Assembly: GCA_003996215.1 (NCBI GenBank)
Contig: QJPP01000309.1
Span: 1,293,001-1,357,000 of the forward strand
Length of the DNA stretch: 64,000 nt
Source: Jaltomata sinuosa
Lineage: Eukaryota; Streptophyta; Magnoliopsida; Solanales; Solanaceae
Direction: 5' to 3'
The notes beneath the pieces are model-generated. The model was not told the DNA's origin, did no database searches, and saw only the letters and a program-made list of their open reading frames with translations. The translations under genes were made by a program, and so were the position numbers. This document shows positions 1-11,058 of the stretch, piece after piece. Every line of letters begins with the position of its first letter. Position 1 is the first letter of the stretch.

Positions 1-1
1 C

Positions 2-1504
2 AAAAGCTCATTCATCAATAAGATTACAAGAGCAGATGTGGATGTGCAGCCTTATGCCTTCACTACAAAGTCCTTGTTTGTCGGTCATACCGACTACAAA
101 TATTTGAGGTATCAAGTGATCGACACTCCAGGGATCTTGGATAGGCCGTTTGAGGATCGTAATATCATAGAAATGTGCAGTATTACAGCTCTAGCACATC
201 TGAGGGCCGCTGTGTTATTTTTCCTTGATATTTCTGGGTCTTGTGGCTATAGCATTGCGCAACAGGCCGCTCTTTTTCACAGTATCAAATCACTTTTTAT
301 GAACAAACCGTTGATGATTGTATGCAACAAAACTGACTTGCAACCATTAGAAGGGATTTCTGAGGAAGATAAGAAGTTAGTGGCGGAGATGAAAGATGAA
401 GCTATGAAGACAGTGATTGGTCAAGGTGGTGAGCCAACAGATGAAGCAGGTGTGCTGTTAACTATGAGCACTTTGACCGAAGATGGCATAATTTCAGTGA
501 AGAATGCAGCTTGTGAGAGGTTACTGAATCAAAGGGTGGAATTAAAAATGAAGTCGAAAAAGTTAAATGACTGCTTGAATCGCTTCCATGTTGCTATGCC
601 AAAACCACGTGACCAGAAAGAGAGGCCACCATGCATACCTGAGGCAGTGTTGGAAGCCAGAGCGAAGCAGGCTGAGGCAGATGCTGAGAAACAGAAAAGG
701 AAGCTTGAGAGAGATCTGGAGAATGAGAATGGAGGTGCTGGTGTTTATTCTGCGAGCTTGAGGAAGCACTATCTATTAGCAAATGAAGAGTGGAAGGAAG
801 ATATAATGCCTGAAATTTTAGATGGGCACAATGTCTATGACTTTGTTGACCCTGATATCTTACAAAGGCTTGAAGAATTGGAGAGAGAAGAAGGTCTTCG
901 TCAAGAAGAAGAAGGAGATGATGATTTTGAGATGGATGGTGCAGAGCTGACCCCTGAAGAACAAGCAGCATTAGCTGAAATCCGGAAAAAGAAAAGTTTG
1001 CTCATTCAACAGCATAGAATGAAGAAGAGTACTGCAGAGAGCCGACCCACTGTACCAAGAAAGTTTGATAAAGACAAGGAGTTTACTTCAAAAAGAATGG
1101 GAAGACAGTTGTCTGCTTTGGGATTGGATCCATCTCTAGCTATCATTCGAGCCCGAGACAAGTCAAGGGGTCGTAAGCGAGAGAGATCAGTTGAACGTGG
1201 AGATGACATTGGTAATGATGCAATGGATGTTGACGAGATTACTCCCAGCAAGAAGCAACGTAGGTGTAGATCACTTTCCATGCAATCAAGAAGGTCAATG
1301 TCACGACCTCGAAGTGAATTTGCTCCAGGGGAGGGCTTCAAGGATAAACCCCAAAAGGAAAGGGCTATAAAGTTGTTTAAGAAATCTGCTAATAAGAGGA
1401 ACAAGGATGCTCGGCGGGGAGAGTCTGATAGAGTCATTCCTACTCTGAAACCAAAACATCTCTTCTCTGGGAAGCGATCAAGTGGCAAAACTGACAGGCG
1501 GTAG
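2..1504 (+). CDS. NOG1: Nucleolar GTP-binding protein 1 (NOG1), 3' part
   Basis: About 500 codons of one open frame enter from the left window edge and end at TAG 1502-1504; the 5' end of the gene is outside the window. The first visible residues (KSSF) are the end of the G1/P-loop. The G3 motif DTPG follows near visible residues 41-44 and the G4 motif NKTD near residue 111. After the GTPase core come a charged Lys/Glu-rich coiled segment, an acidic stretch, a conserved block containing KRMGRQLSALGLDP, and a very basic C-terminus typical of NOG1. The family acts in the nucleolus in late assembly of the 60S ribosomal subunit. Plant NOG1 is about 670 residues, so roughly 170 residues are missing upstream. 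No frame break is seen. The in-frame GTG at 38 is not a start; the frame is open to base 2. Confidence 0.95.
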   Translation, partial: KSSFINKITRADVDVQPYAFTTKSLFVGHTDYKYLRYQVIDTPGILDRPFEDRNIIEMCSITALAHLRAAVLFFLDISGSCGYSIAQQAALFHSIKSLFMNKPLMIVCNKTDLQPLEGISEEDKKLVAEMKDEAMKTVIGQGGEPTDEAGVLLTMSTLTEDGIISVKNAACERLLNQRVELKMKSKKLNDCLNRFHVAMPKPRDQKERPPCIPEAVLEARAKQAEADAEKQKRKLERDLENENGGAGVYSASLRKHYLLANEEWKEDIMPEILDGHNVYDFVDPDILQRLEELEREEGLRQEEEGDDDFEMDGAELTPEEQAALAEIRKKKSLLIQQHRMKKSTAESRPTVPRKFDKDKEFTSKRMGRQLSALGLDPSLAIIRARDKSRGRKRERSVERGDDIGNDAMDVDEITPSKKQRRCRSLSMQSRRSMSRPRSEFAPGEGFKDKPQKERAIKLFKKSANKRNKDARRGESDRVIPTLKPKHLFSGKRSSGKTDRR

Positions 1505-1512
1505 TCACCAAG

Positions 1513-1750
1513 GTATATCTTACACCCCCTTTTAAGTTTCTTCCCTGACATTTTCAATTACAGGTCTTAGAATATTTCTCTCTATACCGTCACCGCCTTT
1601 TCAAAACTATTTTGTTTGTGTTCATAGATACTTGTATACTTTTTAGTGTTCAGAACTTCTGTTGCTGCGTTATTTGGTTTTCCTTTTTCATACTTGGAAG
1701 ATCAGTGACTACTGTGTGCAAGATTACAATTATTACCTTCTGTTTTCCAG
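1513..1750 (+). other. Possible 3'UTR intron of NOG1
   Basis: Nine bases after the NOG1 stop the sequence reads AAG|GTATAT, and a pyrimidine-rich tract ending TTTTCCAG lies at 1741-1750. This fits a GT-AG intron in the 3'UTR. It is inferred from splice-site appearance only. Confidence 0.35.
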
Positions 1751-2091
1751 ATGGCATTTTTACGGCTGCAGGATGACCGCGGAATTGTGGGTGGCGATTA
1801 GAAATGCAAAAAGAGAACCTTTGTTGGAATGCCAGTTCAACTCAAACCTCCACAGTTGAATTTGCCGTCTCTGTTATGCAATTTTGGAACTTGCTTTTTT
1901 TTATTTTTTATTTAAGTTCGTATTTTTCATATTGTTTTTGAACTTATATTGTGGAAGAATTTTACTTTTAACCAAAGATATGAGGAACATGTCAAGACTG
2001 CAACCTGTTGCAGTTTTGTAATGGCAATTGAAAACTAGAGATTTAAGTATTTAAATTTGTGTTTGAAATGCATCTGAGTTTGCTCCTATAT

Positions 2092-2692
2092 ATTTTATTG
2101 TTTTAAAGTTCTGTTGTAATAAGTAATATTGCTTTACTAATCACACATGAATGTATTTAACTCAACAACTGATTATACATTTTTTACTATAAATTATGTT
2201 GGTGACTTTGAGAGCACTCTGTTATTGCCCAAACAGCACAGCCAGAGAAAACACAGATCACACTCTCTGGCGCCATACAAAAAGAACAGAAAATGGAAAC
2301 CAGAAACTTCACTATGATCACAGTGAGCCTAATTAGAATTCACATTGTATAAAACCCATTAAAAGGGAAAGTGTTTCTTATTAAAATTTTATTATATTCA
2401 GGACTCAAACTCGAAATCTATAATTAATAGCGGAGGGATTTTATGATTTTATCCATTTTATCATAACCCCCAGGGGTATCCCTCAATTATATAAATTTAA
2501 CTGGTCCCTCATATATAAATGGAACAATAATAACCCTTTAAATTCATAGTGCCAAATCTCCATTTTTACCAAGCAAAATGCTATCCTTTCGTTCCCTTTT
2601 ACTTATCTAGTTTGTATTTTTTTGTGGTCAAATAAAAGCTTAATGTTAAACACTAAATAGAGTCATTACACATAGTACTGCTTGCTATGAAA
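2092..2692 (+). repeat. Direct repeat, copy 1 (partner 8284-8934)
   Basis: This roughly 600-bp block matches 8284-8934 in the same orientation. Shared landmarks include ATTGCTTTACTAAT, GGACTCAAACTCGAAATC (with changes), GTGCCAAATCTCCATTTTTA and ACATAGTACTGCTTGCTA. It lies downstream of NOG1, whereas the partner lies immediately downstream of the F-box gene. The partner carries a 200-bp MITE that this copy lacks. Confidence 0.85.
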
Positions 2693-2703
2693 ATTATTTT
2701 TAT

Positions 2704-2765
2704 CAGGCAAAGCAGGCAGGTCTTCAACATGCTTGCTTTGGCATTAAGACCTGTCTGCTTGCAGG
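2704..2765. other. Imperfect hairpin
   Basis: AAGCAGGCAGGTCTT pairs with AAGACCTGTCTGCTT about 20 bases downstream (14 of 15 positions), with further pairing outside. The stem is about 18 bp. No function can be assigned; it may be a remnant of a small inverted-repeat element. Confidence 0.5.
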
Positions 2766-4391
2766 ATTTCACTTCGAAAAATTTAAGATTTTCTCTGTTT
2801 CAACTTATTTGTCTTACTTTTCATTTTAATATATTATATACTTGATCAAAATATTCTGTTATGTATTTGATAATTACGTAAAAGATATTATAAATCACAA
2901 TATAATTTTTTTGTTGACTCTCAAAATTGTATTAGTGCCACATAAAGAGATAAAATGACATAAAAAGTATTAAATCACAATAATTATACAAAACCGTATA
3001 CTAAATTTAGTGAATTTAAAAATTCTATCTATGTGACATATATTGGACTCGTACTGGCACAGAATTTTGTGTATATTCTTATATGAATTTCATCGATCTA
3101 AATAAAATAATGTATGTGTATCTAAAAAATTAATTGATCTAAATAAAATAATAATATATACATATCTAAATTAGGCATATCTTATAATTTTTGAGTATTA
3201 ACATTAGGTCATGCGTAGCACGGAATTGCTTAAGGGAATTGGCATTGAATTTAGGGATGTTTATGTCATTTTAGTTTTCACTTTACATGATATGATCATT
3301 TATGTGGAGCCCACTATTGATCATGACAACATCAAATGCTGCATGCCTACATTTACTGCCAAATGTGCCAAACGAGAAACGAAAAGGATAGACTACAATT
3401 TAAGTACTTCAAATTCAACTTTCATCTATCTTTCAGTGATCATTTAAAAATTTAACTTTTGATGCAATTTAAAAACTAATACTCCATTCACTTTAATTTA
3501 TTTATCTGATTTTGATAATTAAATTTTAAAAAATAAATAAATTTAAAGCTTGTGATCATAAATAAAAGATATGTAAAATTATATCTCCCGATATTAATAT
3601 TGAGGTAAAGAGTATTTACGTTATTTAACGATTTTTCACTTTACGACCGCATCACTTTATTTTGTAAAATAAAGATTTTATTTTATTTATCTATATAAAG
3701 TAATAGTAGTCAAATTTAAAATTTTAAAACATAATTAATAAATTTAATTTAATAAAATAAACACTTAATTTGTCAACATATTTAAGTTTAAAGGAATTTT
3801 TTTAACTTACGTTAATTAGTGCGACTTAAAAATAAAGCAAATCTTTTTTTGAAGATCAACTTTTAAGTAATAGTTTGGATCAATAAAAGTATAAAAAAAA
3901 TATAAAAAGATTTTACATTTTAAAATATTTAACATAGTATTATTGGCCCGTGTATAACACGGATTCTTATAACTAATTATATCTAATAAAAGGCAAAGCA
4001 ACATGTTAGCTTAAAGACAATATTTGGTGATTCTTGAGCATTTTTGTCATTTCACATGATCTGTTTGCTTGGCAAAGTTGCAGCCTTTGCTTTATTTTTA
4101 TGGGAGTTGAATATAATAACAACAAAACCAACATCTTTTTATTCTAATTACCCTTGTATCCCATATTTTTTGAGGTCACACGTGTCACAAATTTTGCAGC
4201 CACCTTTTCTGATATAAGTAGTGATGGACACCTCATATTATCTTGGGCCCGTTGCATATAATTTATAATTTATTTTCTAACTCACTTTTAAATTTATCGT
4301 ACATTCAAATATGAATATTATTCCAAATATTTTGTAGAAAAAGTATGACTGAATACTAGTTCAACTTCATAAATTTAAGTGGGTATACTAT

Positions 4392-4769
4392 GTGGGCGTT
4401 TGACCATGAGAATTTTTTACTATTTTTCAAAAATTATTTCACTTTTTTGCGGAAAGAGTGTTTGTCCATAAAAATTTCAAATTGAAAAAGTGAAAATACC
4501 CTTCTTCTTTTTTTTTGGGTGTTTTCACTTTTTTCCAACTTACTTTTTAAATTATTTTTTTTAAAAAAATCTTAAATTTTTTATTTTCATAAAATAAGCC
4601 CATTTAAATTATATTTTATTTTAAAATCATTTTATGTTTTTAAAAAATATATATTTAAGATATAGATAATTATTGCAAAAGTTATGACCAAACACAACTC
4701 CAACTCCAACTCCAACTTTGAAAATTTCAAAAAAGTAATTTTTTTTTTGTTCTCATGGCCAAACGGGGG
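4392..4769. mobile_element. MITE with GTTTGGCCATG-type inverted termini
   Basis: The left end (GGGCGTTTGACCATGAGAA) is the inverted complement of the right end (TTCTCATGGCCAAACGGGGG), with mismatches. The element is flanked on both sides by CTAT (4388-4391 and 4770-4773). It is about 378 bp, AT-rich inside and non-coding. A short open frame at 4684-4878 crosses its right end and is not a gene. Confidence 0.75.
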
Positions 4770-6889
4770 CTATATAAATGCTGTTGTGGGCCCTAGAGTC
4801 ATGTTGCCAGCAACCTCATTTTTCAATGCTCCTCCACCACCACTAATGTTGATACTTTTTTTATGGAACAAAATTTAAGAAAGTAGATTTTTTTTTAAAA
4901 TCTTCTAATCTTAAATTAGTTGTTTGTGAACTAATTATAATTTTGAGAATTAATTTTTGAAGTAATTTAATTTTTTGAGAGGTGAATGTGATAAAATGAG
5001 ATATTCAAAATTAAATTTGAAATAAAATTTATACTTATTAAATTTATATTTTCAATTAAATCAAATTAAATTACATAAAAAATTGATAAATAAATTGACT
5101 AGTAATACAATCACGGGACTAAAATAACTATTTTCCCTTTTTCTTGTCAAAGAGTGAAAACCCTTGCAACAAGGCGCAAAAATGTGCTTCGTGACAAGGT
5201 AATTTGATGTAATTTTCTGCATTTTAATCGTTGAAATCGGAACATTCATAAAATGGAAACATTAACAAGTAAACCCATGATTTCCGGCAGTGATCAAAGT
5301 AATGAGCTCATTGCCAGTTGATGTACTTCACAACATCCTTTCATATCTCTGTATTTTTGATGTGGTTCAGTTGAGTGTGTTGTCGAAAAGATGGAAACAC
5401 ATATGTACTACAATCCCGTTTTTACAATTTGATATTGATTCCTTTTTTTCACAACGGCATGGTAGTTGCACAACATTTGAGAAATTCAAAGAATTTATCT
5501 ATACGTTCTTAATTTCCCAAAGGACGATTAAGCTTGTCCGTTTTCTTCTCTGTTGTAGCGATCTCTTTGAAGGCGAAGATATGTTGCAGTTGATTCATGC
5601 AACAACAAGGCGAAATGTTCAACAACTTGTATTATGGTTTTGGCTTCGTGAGCCATTTGAGTTACCACATTGTCTTGTAACTTGTGAATCTTTGCAAGTT
5701 TTGAAACTAAACTTTTGTGTGGAGACGTACTTAAATTGCCTAATCATTTGGGATTTCGTCAGCTGAAATTGCTTCATCTTGAGAAAGCCGAGTTATCAGA
5801 CGAGCATTTGACAAGTTGTTTGTTCTCAAAATGTGATCTCTTGGTCTTACATTATTGCAGTTTAGGAGATATGACACTGCTTTATATTGGTTCGACATCT
5901 CTTTTGTACCTCACTATTTCTGATGGTGAGTATTATGGAAATTGTGAAATCAAAATTTCTTGCCCGAGTCTCAAATTCTTAAAATATAAATCTTCAGTGC
6001 CAAAGGATATAATAATCAAGAATCTCTTTTCAATAGAAGATATTCACATCTTCTTTACTGATTGTGATTTTAGAGGCTCGTTTGAGAAAACTGGAATACT
6101 TGTGCATACGTTGATCACGGAAGTTCCTTCTATATCAGTCCTGAAACTATGCAAGGCTTCCCTTAAGGTAAATTTTCTCTTTAGGTTAAGCAAATTCTTA
6201 GTTATAGAAAAAAGCTCTCATTTCTTGTTTTTTTGCTGTTCTAGGGTCTGTACGAAGAGGCTCGCCAAGTAAGAGTCTCTCCCGTCTCCTTTTATAACCT
6301 GAAGTGCTTAAAACTGAAAGTGGGAGTTGACGAAAATTATATGCAAGTTATGATACTATTGCTCAAATATTCTCCTAATCTGGAGGTTCTGAAATTGTGG
6401 TATGATGAGGTAAAACTCTTCATCTATTTTCACGAATTCTGTGTACAAATTCCATTTCTTTTATGTGGTAGTTGGTCGAAAGGCGGCTTGTATGCTTTAT
6501 AAAACTCAGTTGATAAACATGAAAGGATTCTTTCAAGAACAGAAGGTGGTGAAATTAGGCTTGAAAACTGTCTGTCACTAAACTTTCTAAAGGAAAATTT
6601 CACAGATAATTGCAATAGTGTTAAACTATGAACCTATATCCGACTATTGCAGACCCTAACAAGCAATATTCGACTCACCAAAATGATAAACATGCCACAA
6701 TGAAAGGGATAGAATCTGACTGATCATCAGTTTTAACTTATAAAATTCATGTTGGAAGTTGGAAAGTATAACCTGCATCCTGACGCCATTGAATTTAATC
6801 ATGTTTGGTGTATGGAACTGTGCTTGAATAATTACGAAATTTTTTGAACTCAGCTCATTTCAATGCTAGAACTTGGGAGATACGTATTT

Positions 6890-7530
6890 CAAATGTTTTC
6901 ATGCGCAAGAGATGTGGTCGAAAGGGAGCATTAGTATAAATTCCCTTGACTTAATGAGGGGACTGCTGTTTTAGATGACCTGAGATGAATAAGACCCCCT
7001 CCTTTCTATTGAAGAAAGAGAAAAATAGAATCTATCAGACTGAGATGGGTAAATAATCAAGTTGCCATCCTTCCCTTTCAGAGGAGTGGAAAAATACTAT
7101 GATGGCTCCGGATGTTTTTCCCCGTCTTCCCAAACCAATTTACCTATTTGAGATGTCTTGATGTGTGGCGTGATAAGATAAGGACCACTAGGGGCCCTTT
7201 TGTCCTTCTTCCCGCAAGAACCCTAAGAATAGTGAAATTAGAATAGGCTGAGAAAAGGGCTAAGAGAGAAGCTTTGGATATTACTTAACTATAGGGGCAT
7301 AGCAATTCTTCTTTCAAGCTCAAACTAGGCCGTCTATTGCTATATCTCCTTCCTGACCCCCCTGGAATCACAAAGGGAGTGAGAAGATATTCCAATGGGC
7401 CCCCTTTCGAGAAAAAGGAAAGTCAACTGGCACCTATAGTAAGTATCATACTCTGCATTCTGCAATACGAACCGATCACTGGGATTTTGAAAGTGAATCT
7501 TGTTTGGCATTTTCACTTGTAATGGATGGA
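6890..7530. other. Possible organelle-derived insert in F-box intron 2
   Basis: Within the long second intron, this stretch has higher GC and a texture (many short GGGG/CCCC runs, GAAAGTC, AAGGGCTAAG) unlike the AT-rich flanks. It resembles non-coding plant mitochondrial DNA. This is an impression of base composition, not an identified organelle gene. Confidence 0.3.
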
Positions 7531-7693
7531 AATAGTTACTTACGCTGTTGAGTAATTGCACATTGTTGTTTCAATACAAGTGTTTAGTGTGCTTGATAAA
7601 TTGGTTTCTCTTCTGACTCTCAACTGTTTGCTAGTATGGAGAATGGAGTGAGAATTGGATGATGTATAAAGAATGGTGTAAGCAGAATTGGCA

Positions 7694-7890
7694 AACACGG
7701 GCAGATCTAGGGGAGCGGGAGGGTTTTTACCCGAAGCCTCTCGAAAAAAAAATACACGGTATATATAAGGTAATTCTTTACTTTTTATGTACATATATGA
7801 ATTTTGAATCCCCTAACACAAGATTAGAGGTTGACTTAGTGGTTTAGGGGATTCAAAATACAACTTAATGAAAATCCTAGATCCGTCATT
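7694..7890 (+). repeat. Dispersed repeat at the end of F-box intron 2
   Basis: The segment runs from a GGGGAGCGGGAGGG region to TCCTAGATCCGTCATTG. It resembles other stretches here (about 17350-17555, 19150-19370 and 39930-40080) that share a 'GGATCCG/CTCCG-TCACTG'-like end. It lies directly against the splice acceptor of exon 3. Confidence 0.45.
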
Positions 7891-8283
7891 GTTGACAGAT
7901 GCATGATCCTGAGGAAAGCATTGTGTGCTTGGACTCTCGTCTAAAGTCCATTCAATTGATTGGTTTCAAAGGTGAAGAAAACGAGATAGAACTACTAAGG
8001 TTTTTTCTGAAGAATGCACGAGTATTGGAAAAACTTACGATTGTTTGGGCCGGTTATGCTCATAAATCAGAAGAGACATCAAAGGAGGTTTTGAACATTC
8101 CTAGAACTTCTTCACATGTTCTTCTAACATTTCACGATGCCAAGCTCGAACCAAAGTCTCGTAACTGATACGATAAATAGTTAAAATGGGAGATAGATTA
8201 TTCGATTGTTCAACAATACACTCTATCCAAACGTTATATTCATCAAAATAATACAATATAATATTATTTAATAAGATGTCCTG

Positions 8284-8934
8284 TTTATTTTGTTGTTTCA
8301 AAGTTTTGTTGTAATAATATTGCTTTACTAATTACACATGAATGCATGTGAATGGTTTCTCACCTCATGTTTGGTACTTAGAGCATGTTTGAATTGACTT
8401 ATTTTAAGCTGCTTTTTTTAAGTTGGAAATCCCAACTTTTAGCTTTTAGTTTTTTTTTTGCTATTTTGACTTAAAATTAAGTGTCCAGAAGCATTTTTTT
8501 ACCTTATCCAAACACTATAAAACAGCTTAAAAGCTATTTTAACTTAAAAACACTTAAAATAAGCCAATTCAAACGGGCTCTTATATTAAGAACCCCACTA
8601 ATGAGAAGGGGAAGTGTTTCTTATCAGGAATGCTATATTTAGGACTCGAACTCGAGATCTATAATTAAGAGTGAAGAAATTTTATCCATCTTACCATAAT
8701 CCTCGGGATATTCCTCAATTATATAAATTTAATTGGTCCCTCGTATATAAATAGAATAATAATAACCCTTTAAATTCATAGTGCCAAATCTCCATTTTTA
8801 CCAAGCAAAATGTTATCCATTCATTCCCTTTTACTTATCTAGTTTGTAAATTTTTTTGGTGGTCAAAAGAAAAGCTTAACATTAAACACTAAATAGAGTT
8901 ATTACACATAGTACTGCTTGCTAGAGCAAATACT
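8284..8934 (+). repeat. Direct repeat, copy 2 (partner 2092-2692)
   Basis: This is the partner of the block downstream of NOG1, beginning about 115 bp after the F-box stop codon. It is interrupted by a 200-bp MITE at 8381-8580. Confidence 0.85.
8381..8580. mobile_element. Tourist-like MITE (200 bp)
   Basis: Inverted termini: GAGCATGTTTGAATTGACTT at the left and AAGCCAATTCAAACGGGCTC at the right. The element is flanked by the trinucleotide TTA (8378-8380 and 8581-8583), as expected for PIF/Harbinger-type MITEs. Related half-copies with GAGC(T/C)(C/T)GTTTGAATTG begin at 13111 and 21553. Confidence 0.85.
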
Positions 8935-10960
8935 CCCATTAAGTTCCCCAGAAGTTATAAGTGTTTGCTTGCTGCATTAATAAATGGGTCATTTGCACTT
9001 TTGTTTCTATTTTGTATTGATTATCTTTAATTTTTGCCTCTAATAACAGATAATTTTTTCGTGTAGTATAAATTTATATGTTTGAGTTATGATATTCCAT
9101 AAGTTAGAACTTACGTTTCATTAGACATAAGTTCGCTTGTGAAAGGACAAAATTAAAGACCAGTCTATTTGAAAAAATAATAATTTAAAATTCATCCATA
9201 AGACAAAACGTGCAATTTTATGTCAATAAATTTATTATCTTTGGCGAGTCTGTCTCAATCTGTAGTGGATATAGTCCTAGATCTTTTGCAATTATGAGCC
9301 CATTGTATAGTGTAGAGAGTCCCAACATGCATATGATTATTAATGCTCAAATAAATTTGAGAAATGGTTACAACTTTTTTTTGATATGGTATTGTTACTT
9401 TGAAATTTTAAATATAATATATATGTTGGCCAATTGTATTCAAAATATATAAAGTAGAATAACAACACAGTTCTTTGAAACAGAAATAAAAAATGAACAT
9501 AAATGAAGATGAAGAATTAATCCTCTTTGTGTACCCGAGGTAATAGAATATATCCTCTTAATTCCAAGATAGAATGATTTACTCTCCAAAATAGTGATAC
9601 CTTAAATTTTTGATCACAACTCACTCACTCAACGGCAGTAAAATCACAACTCACTCACTCAACGACACTAAATCATACAAGATTTTAAGAAGAAGGGATG
9701 TAGAAGATCTGAAAATAACACTTAAGTTTAAATAAATTTTGTCTGAAAAGATAGTCTCTCAATCATTTGGCAGGGTCAAAGCCGAGCGAGCTACAACGAC
9801 GATGGCGCAAGACATGTCTTCTTCTCAATTCTTTAACAACGTGAAAGAGTGCTTCTATATTTAAGCACAAGAATTTTTCTTTTCACCACCAATGTGGGAG
9901 AAATACTTCATCAAAAAACAAAAAGAATCTTCCATTCAAAATTTTATTTTTCCTCTATATTTCTTCCCTCCATTTTTATTCATCTTTTATTAGAATTCAA
10001 TCATTTATTTTGACGTAAATTTTATTATATTATACTATTAAATTCGTTATTATGTTACAACGAGAAGTGTCGTTTTGTGTAATGACTAATAATCCTATAT
10101 AATCTTCTATCTTACCTCTTTTTCTTTTTAATAACAACTCTATTTGTACCATTTTTGTCATATTATAAGCTTAATCTTCAAATTACTGATATGTGACATT
10201 ATATAATAACAAAGAATAGTATATTATACTTATTTAAACATTATATGCATCACTTCATCAAAAGGCTCTCCGCCTCGTGGCATTATTGGGTTCGCTTGCA
10301 AACAACACTTCTCCTCTCGCCTAATAGTATAATATACTATAATATAATATAATATAATAAGGTATAATATATGATGAAACAATATATACTACTATTAACC
10401 ATGAGATATATATTATTAATCATGTTTTTGAATATAGTATTTATTATAGAATAATTAGTAATTCAATTTTAATAAAAGATTTAATAGATCATATATTCAT
10501 TTATGTGTTTGTTAACTTATATAGTAAATAATTTGGTGTATAAAGTTTCTGCTTAGGTACAGAGGATTAAATCATCAATTCTTATGAGTATAAATTTTTT
10601 TATTCACAATTTAAGATGAAAATTGGACAAGCCATTGGTATCAGGTTATTGGGTTATCGATTTAACTATTAACTAAAATCTTAAAACTGAAATCGAACCG
10701 ATAACCCAATAATTTTTTTTATAAAATTATTTAAAAACGGTTAATCCAATAACACGATATCGATAAACCAATAATGTTTTTATTTTTGCACACCCTCTGA
10801 GAATAATAAAACAATTTTATTACTACTATTATATTTCCAAATATTTGGCTCTGAAATATTGAAAAACGGAAAAGGAAAAATAAAAAGTTCCTAGTATTTC
10901 TACACATACTCGGTTTCCGCTTCCTACATGAAATAGGTATTTTGTTTTTCAAAAAAATCC
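8935..10960. other. Intergenic region upstream of PP2C gene
   Basis: AT-rich DNA without a supported gene. A 22-bp unit (ATCACAACTCACTCACTCAA plus two bases) occurs twice near 9613-9666. A GC-richer patch at 10260-10325 is unidentified. Between 10640 and 10760 there are short TAACCCAATAA-type inverted repeats. Confidence 0.6.
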
Positions 10961-10962
10961 TT

Positions 10963-10971
10963 ATATATAAT
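10963..10971 (+). promoter_or_regulatory. Likely TATA box of the PP2C gene
   Basis: TATATATAA lies about 95 bp upstream of the ATG and just before a pyrimidine-rich leader containing TTTTTTCTCTCTC, as in many plant genes. It is inferred from position and sequence. Confidence 0.5.
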
Positions 10972-11000
10972 CCCCTCCCACCCAAACCTCAACAGACTCC

Positions 11001-11033
11001 ATGTTAAACCCTTCACCTTTTTTCTCTCTCTAG
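11001..11033 (+). other. Short upstream ORF in PP2C leader
   Basis: ATG 11001 opens a 10-codon frame ending at TAG 11031-11033, 25 bases before the main ATG at 11059. If transcription starts downstream of the TATA-like site, ribosomes would meet this ATG first, so it could lower translation of the phosphatase. Confidence 0.5.
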
Positions 11034-11058
11034 GGTTTTGAGATCTTTCCTTGTTTCT

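Larger units (their letters stand above)
1751..5301. other. Intergenic region between NOG1 and the F-box gene
   Basis: AT-rich DNA with no supported gene. It holds the rest of the NOG1 3' flank, a 600-bp block repeated downstream of the F-box gene, a small hairpin and one MITE, listed separately. The short open frame at 3211-3447 has no recognisable domain or coding signature. Confidence 0.7.
5302..8168 (+). pseudogene. F-box/LRR/FBD-domain gene with exon-1 frameshift
   Basis: Three exons are supported: 5302-6167, 6245-6409 and 7899-8168, all joined at phase 0 by GT-AG introns of 77 and 1489 bp. The start ATG 5302 follows an in-frame TGA at 5278. An F-box (LPVDVLHNILSYL ... LSKRWK) opens the protein, followed by LRR-like segments such as LEVLKLWYD and a C-terminal FBD-type region (SIQLIGFKGEENEIELLRFFLKN, shortened here: SIQLIGFKGEENE), ending at TGA 8166. 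Such proteins are usually substrate receptors of SCF ubiquitin ligases. Exon 1 is broken near 5716-5721. The first frame runs to TGA 5764-5766, while the expected continuation (LKLPNHLGF) is in another frame after a TGTGTG run, consistent with a 2-base gain. Either this is a pseudogene or the run was misread. All other joins are clean. Confidence 0.85.

Noticed and set aside
563..1557. Long minus-strand frames opposite NOG1
   Set aside because: Antisense shadows of the NOG1 coding sequence, with no protein-like features.
3211..3447. 78-codon open frame
   Set aside because: No domain, no splice context, AT-driven composition; lies in repeat-rich intergenic DNA.
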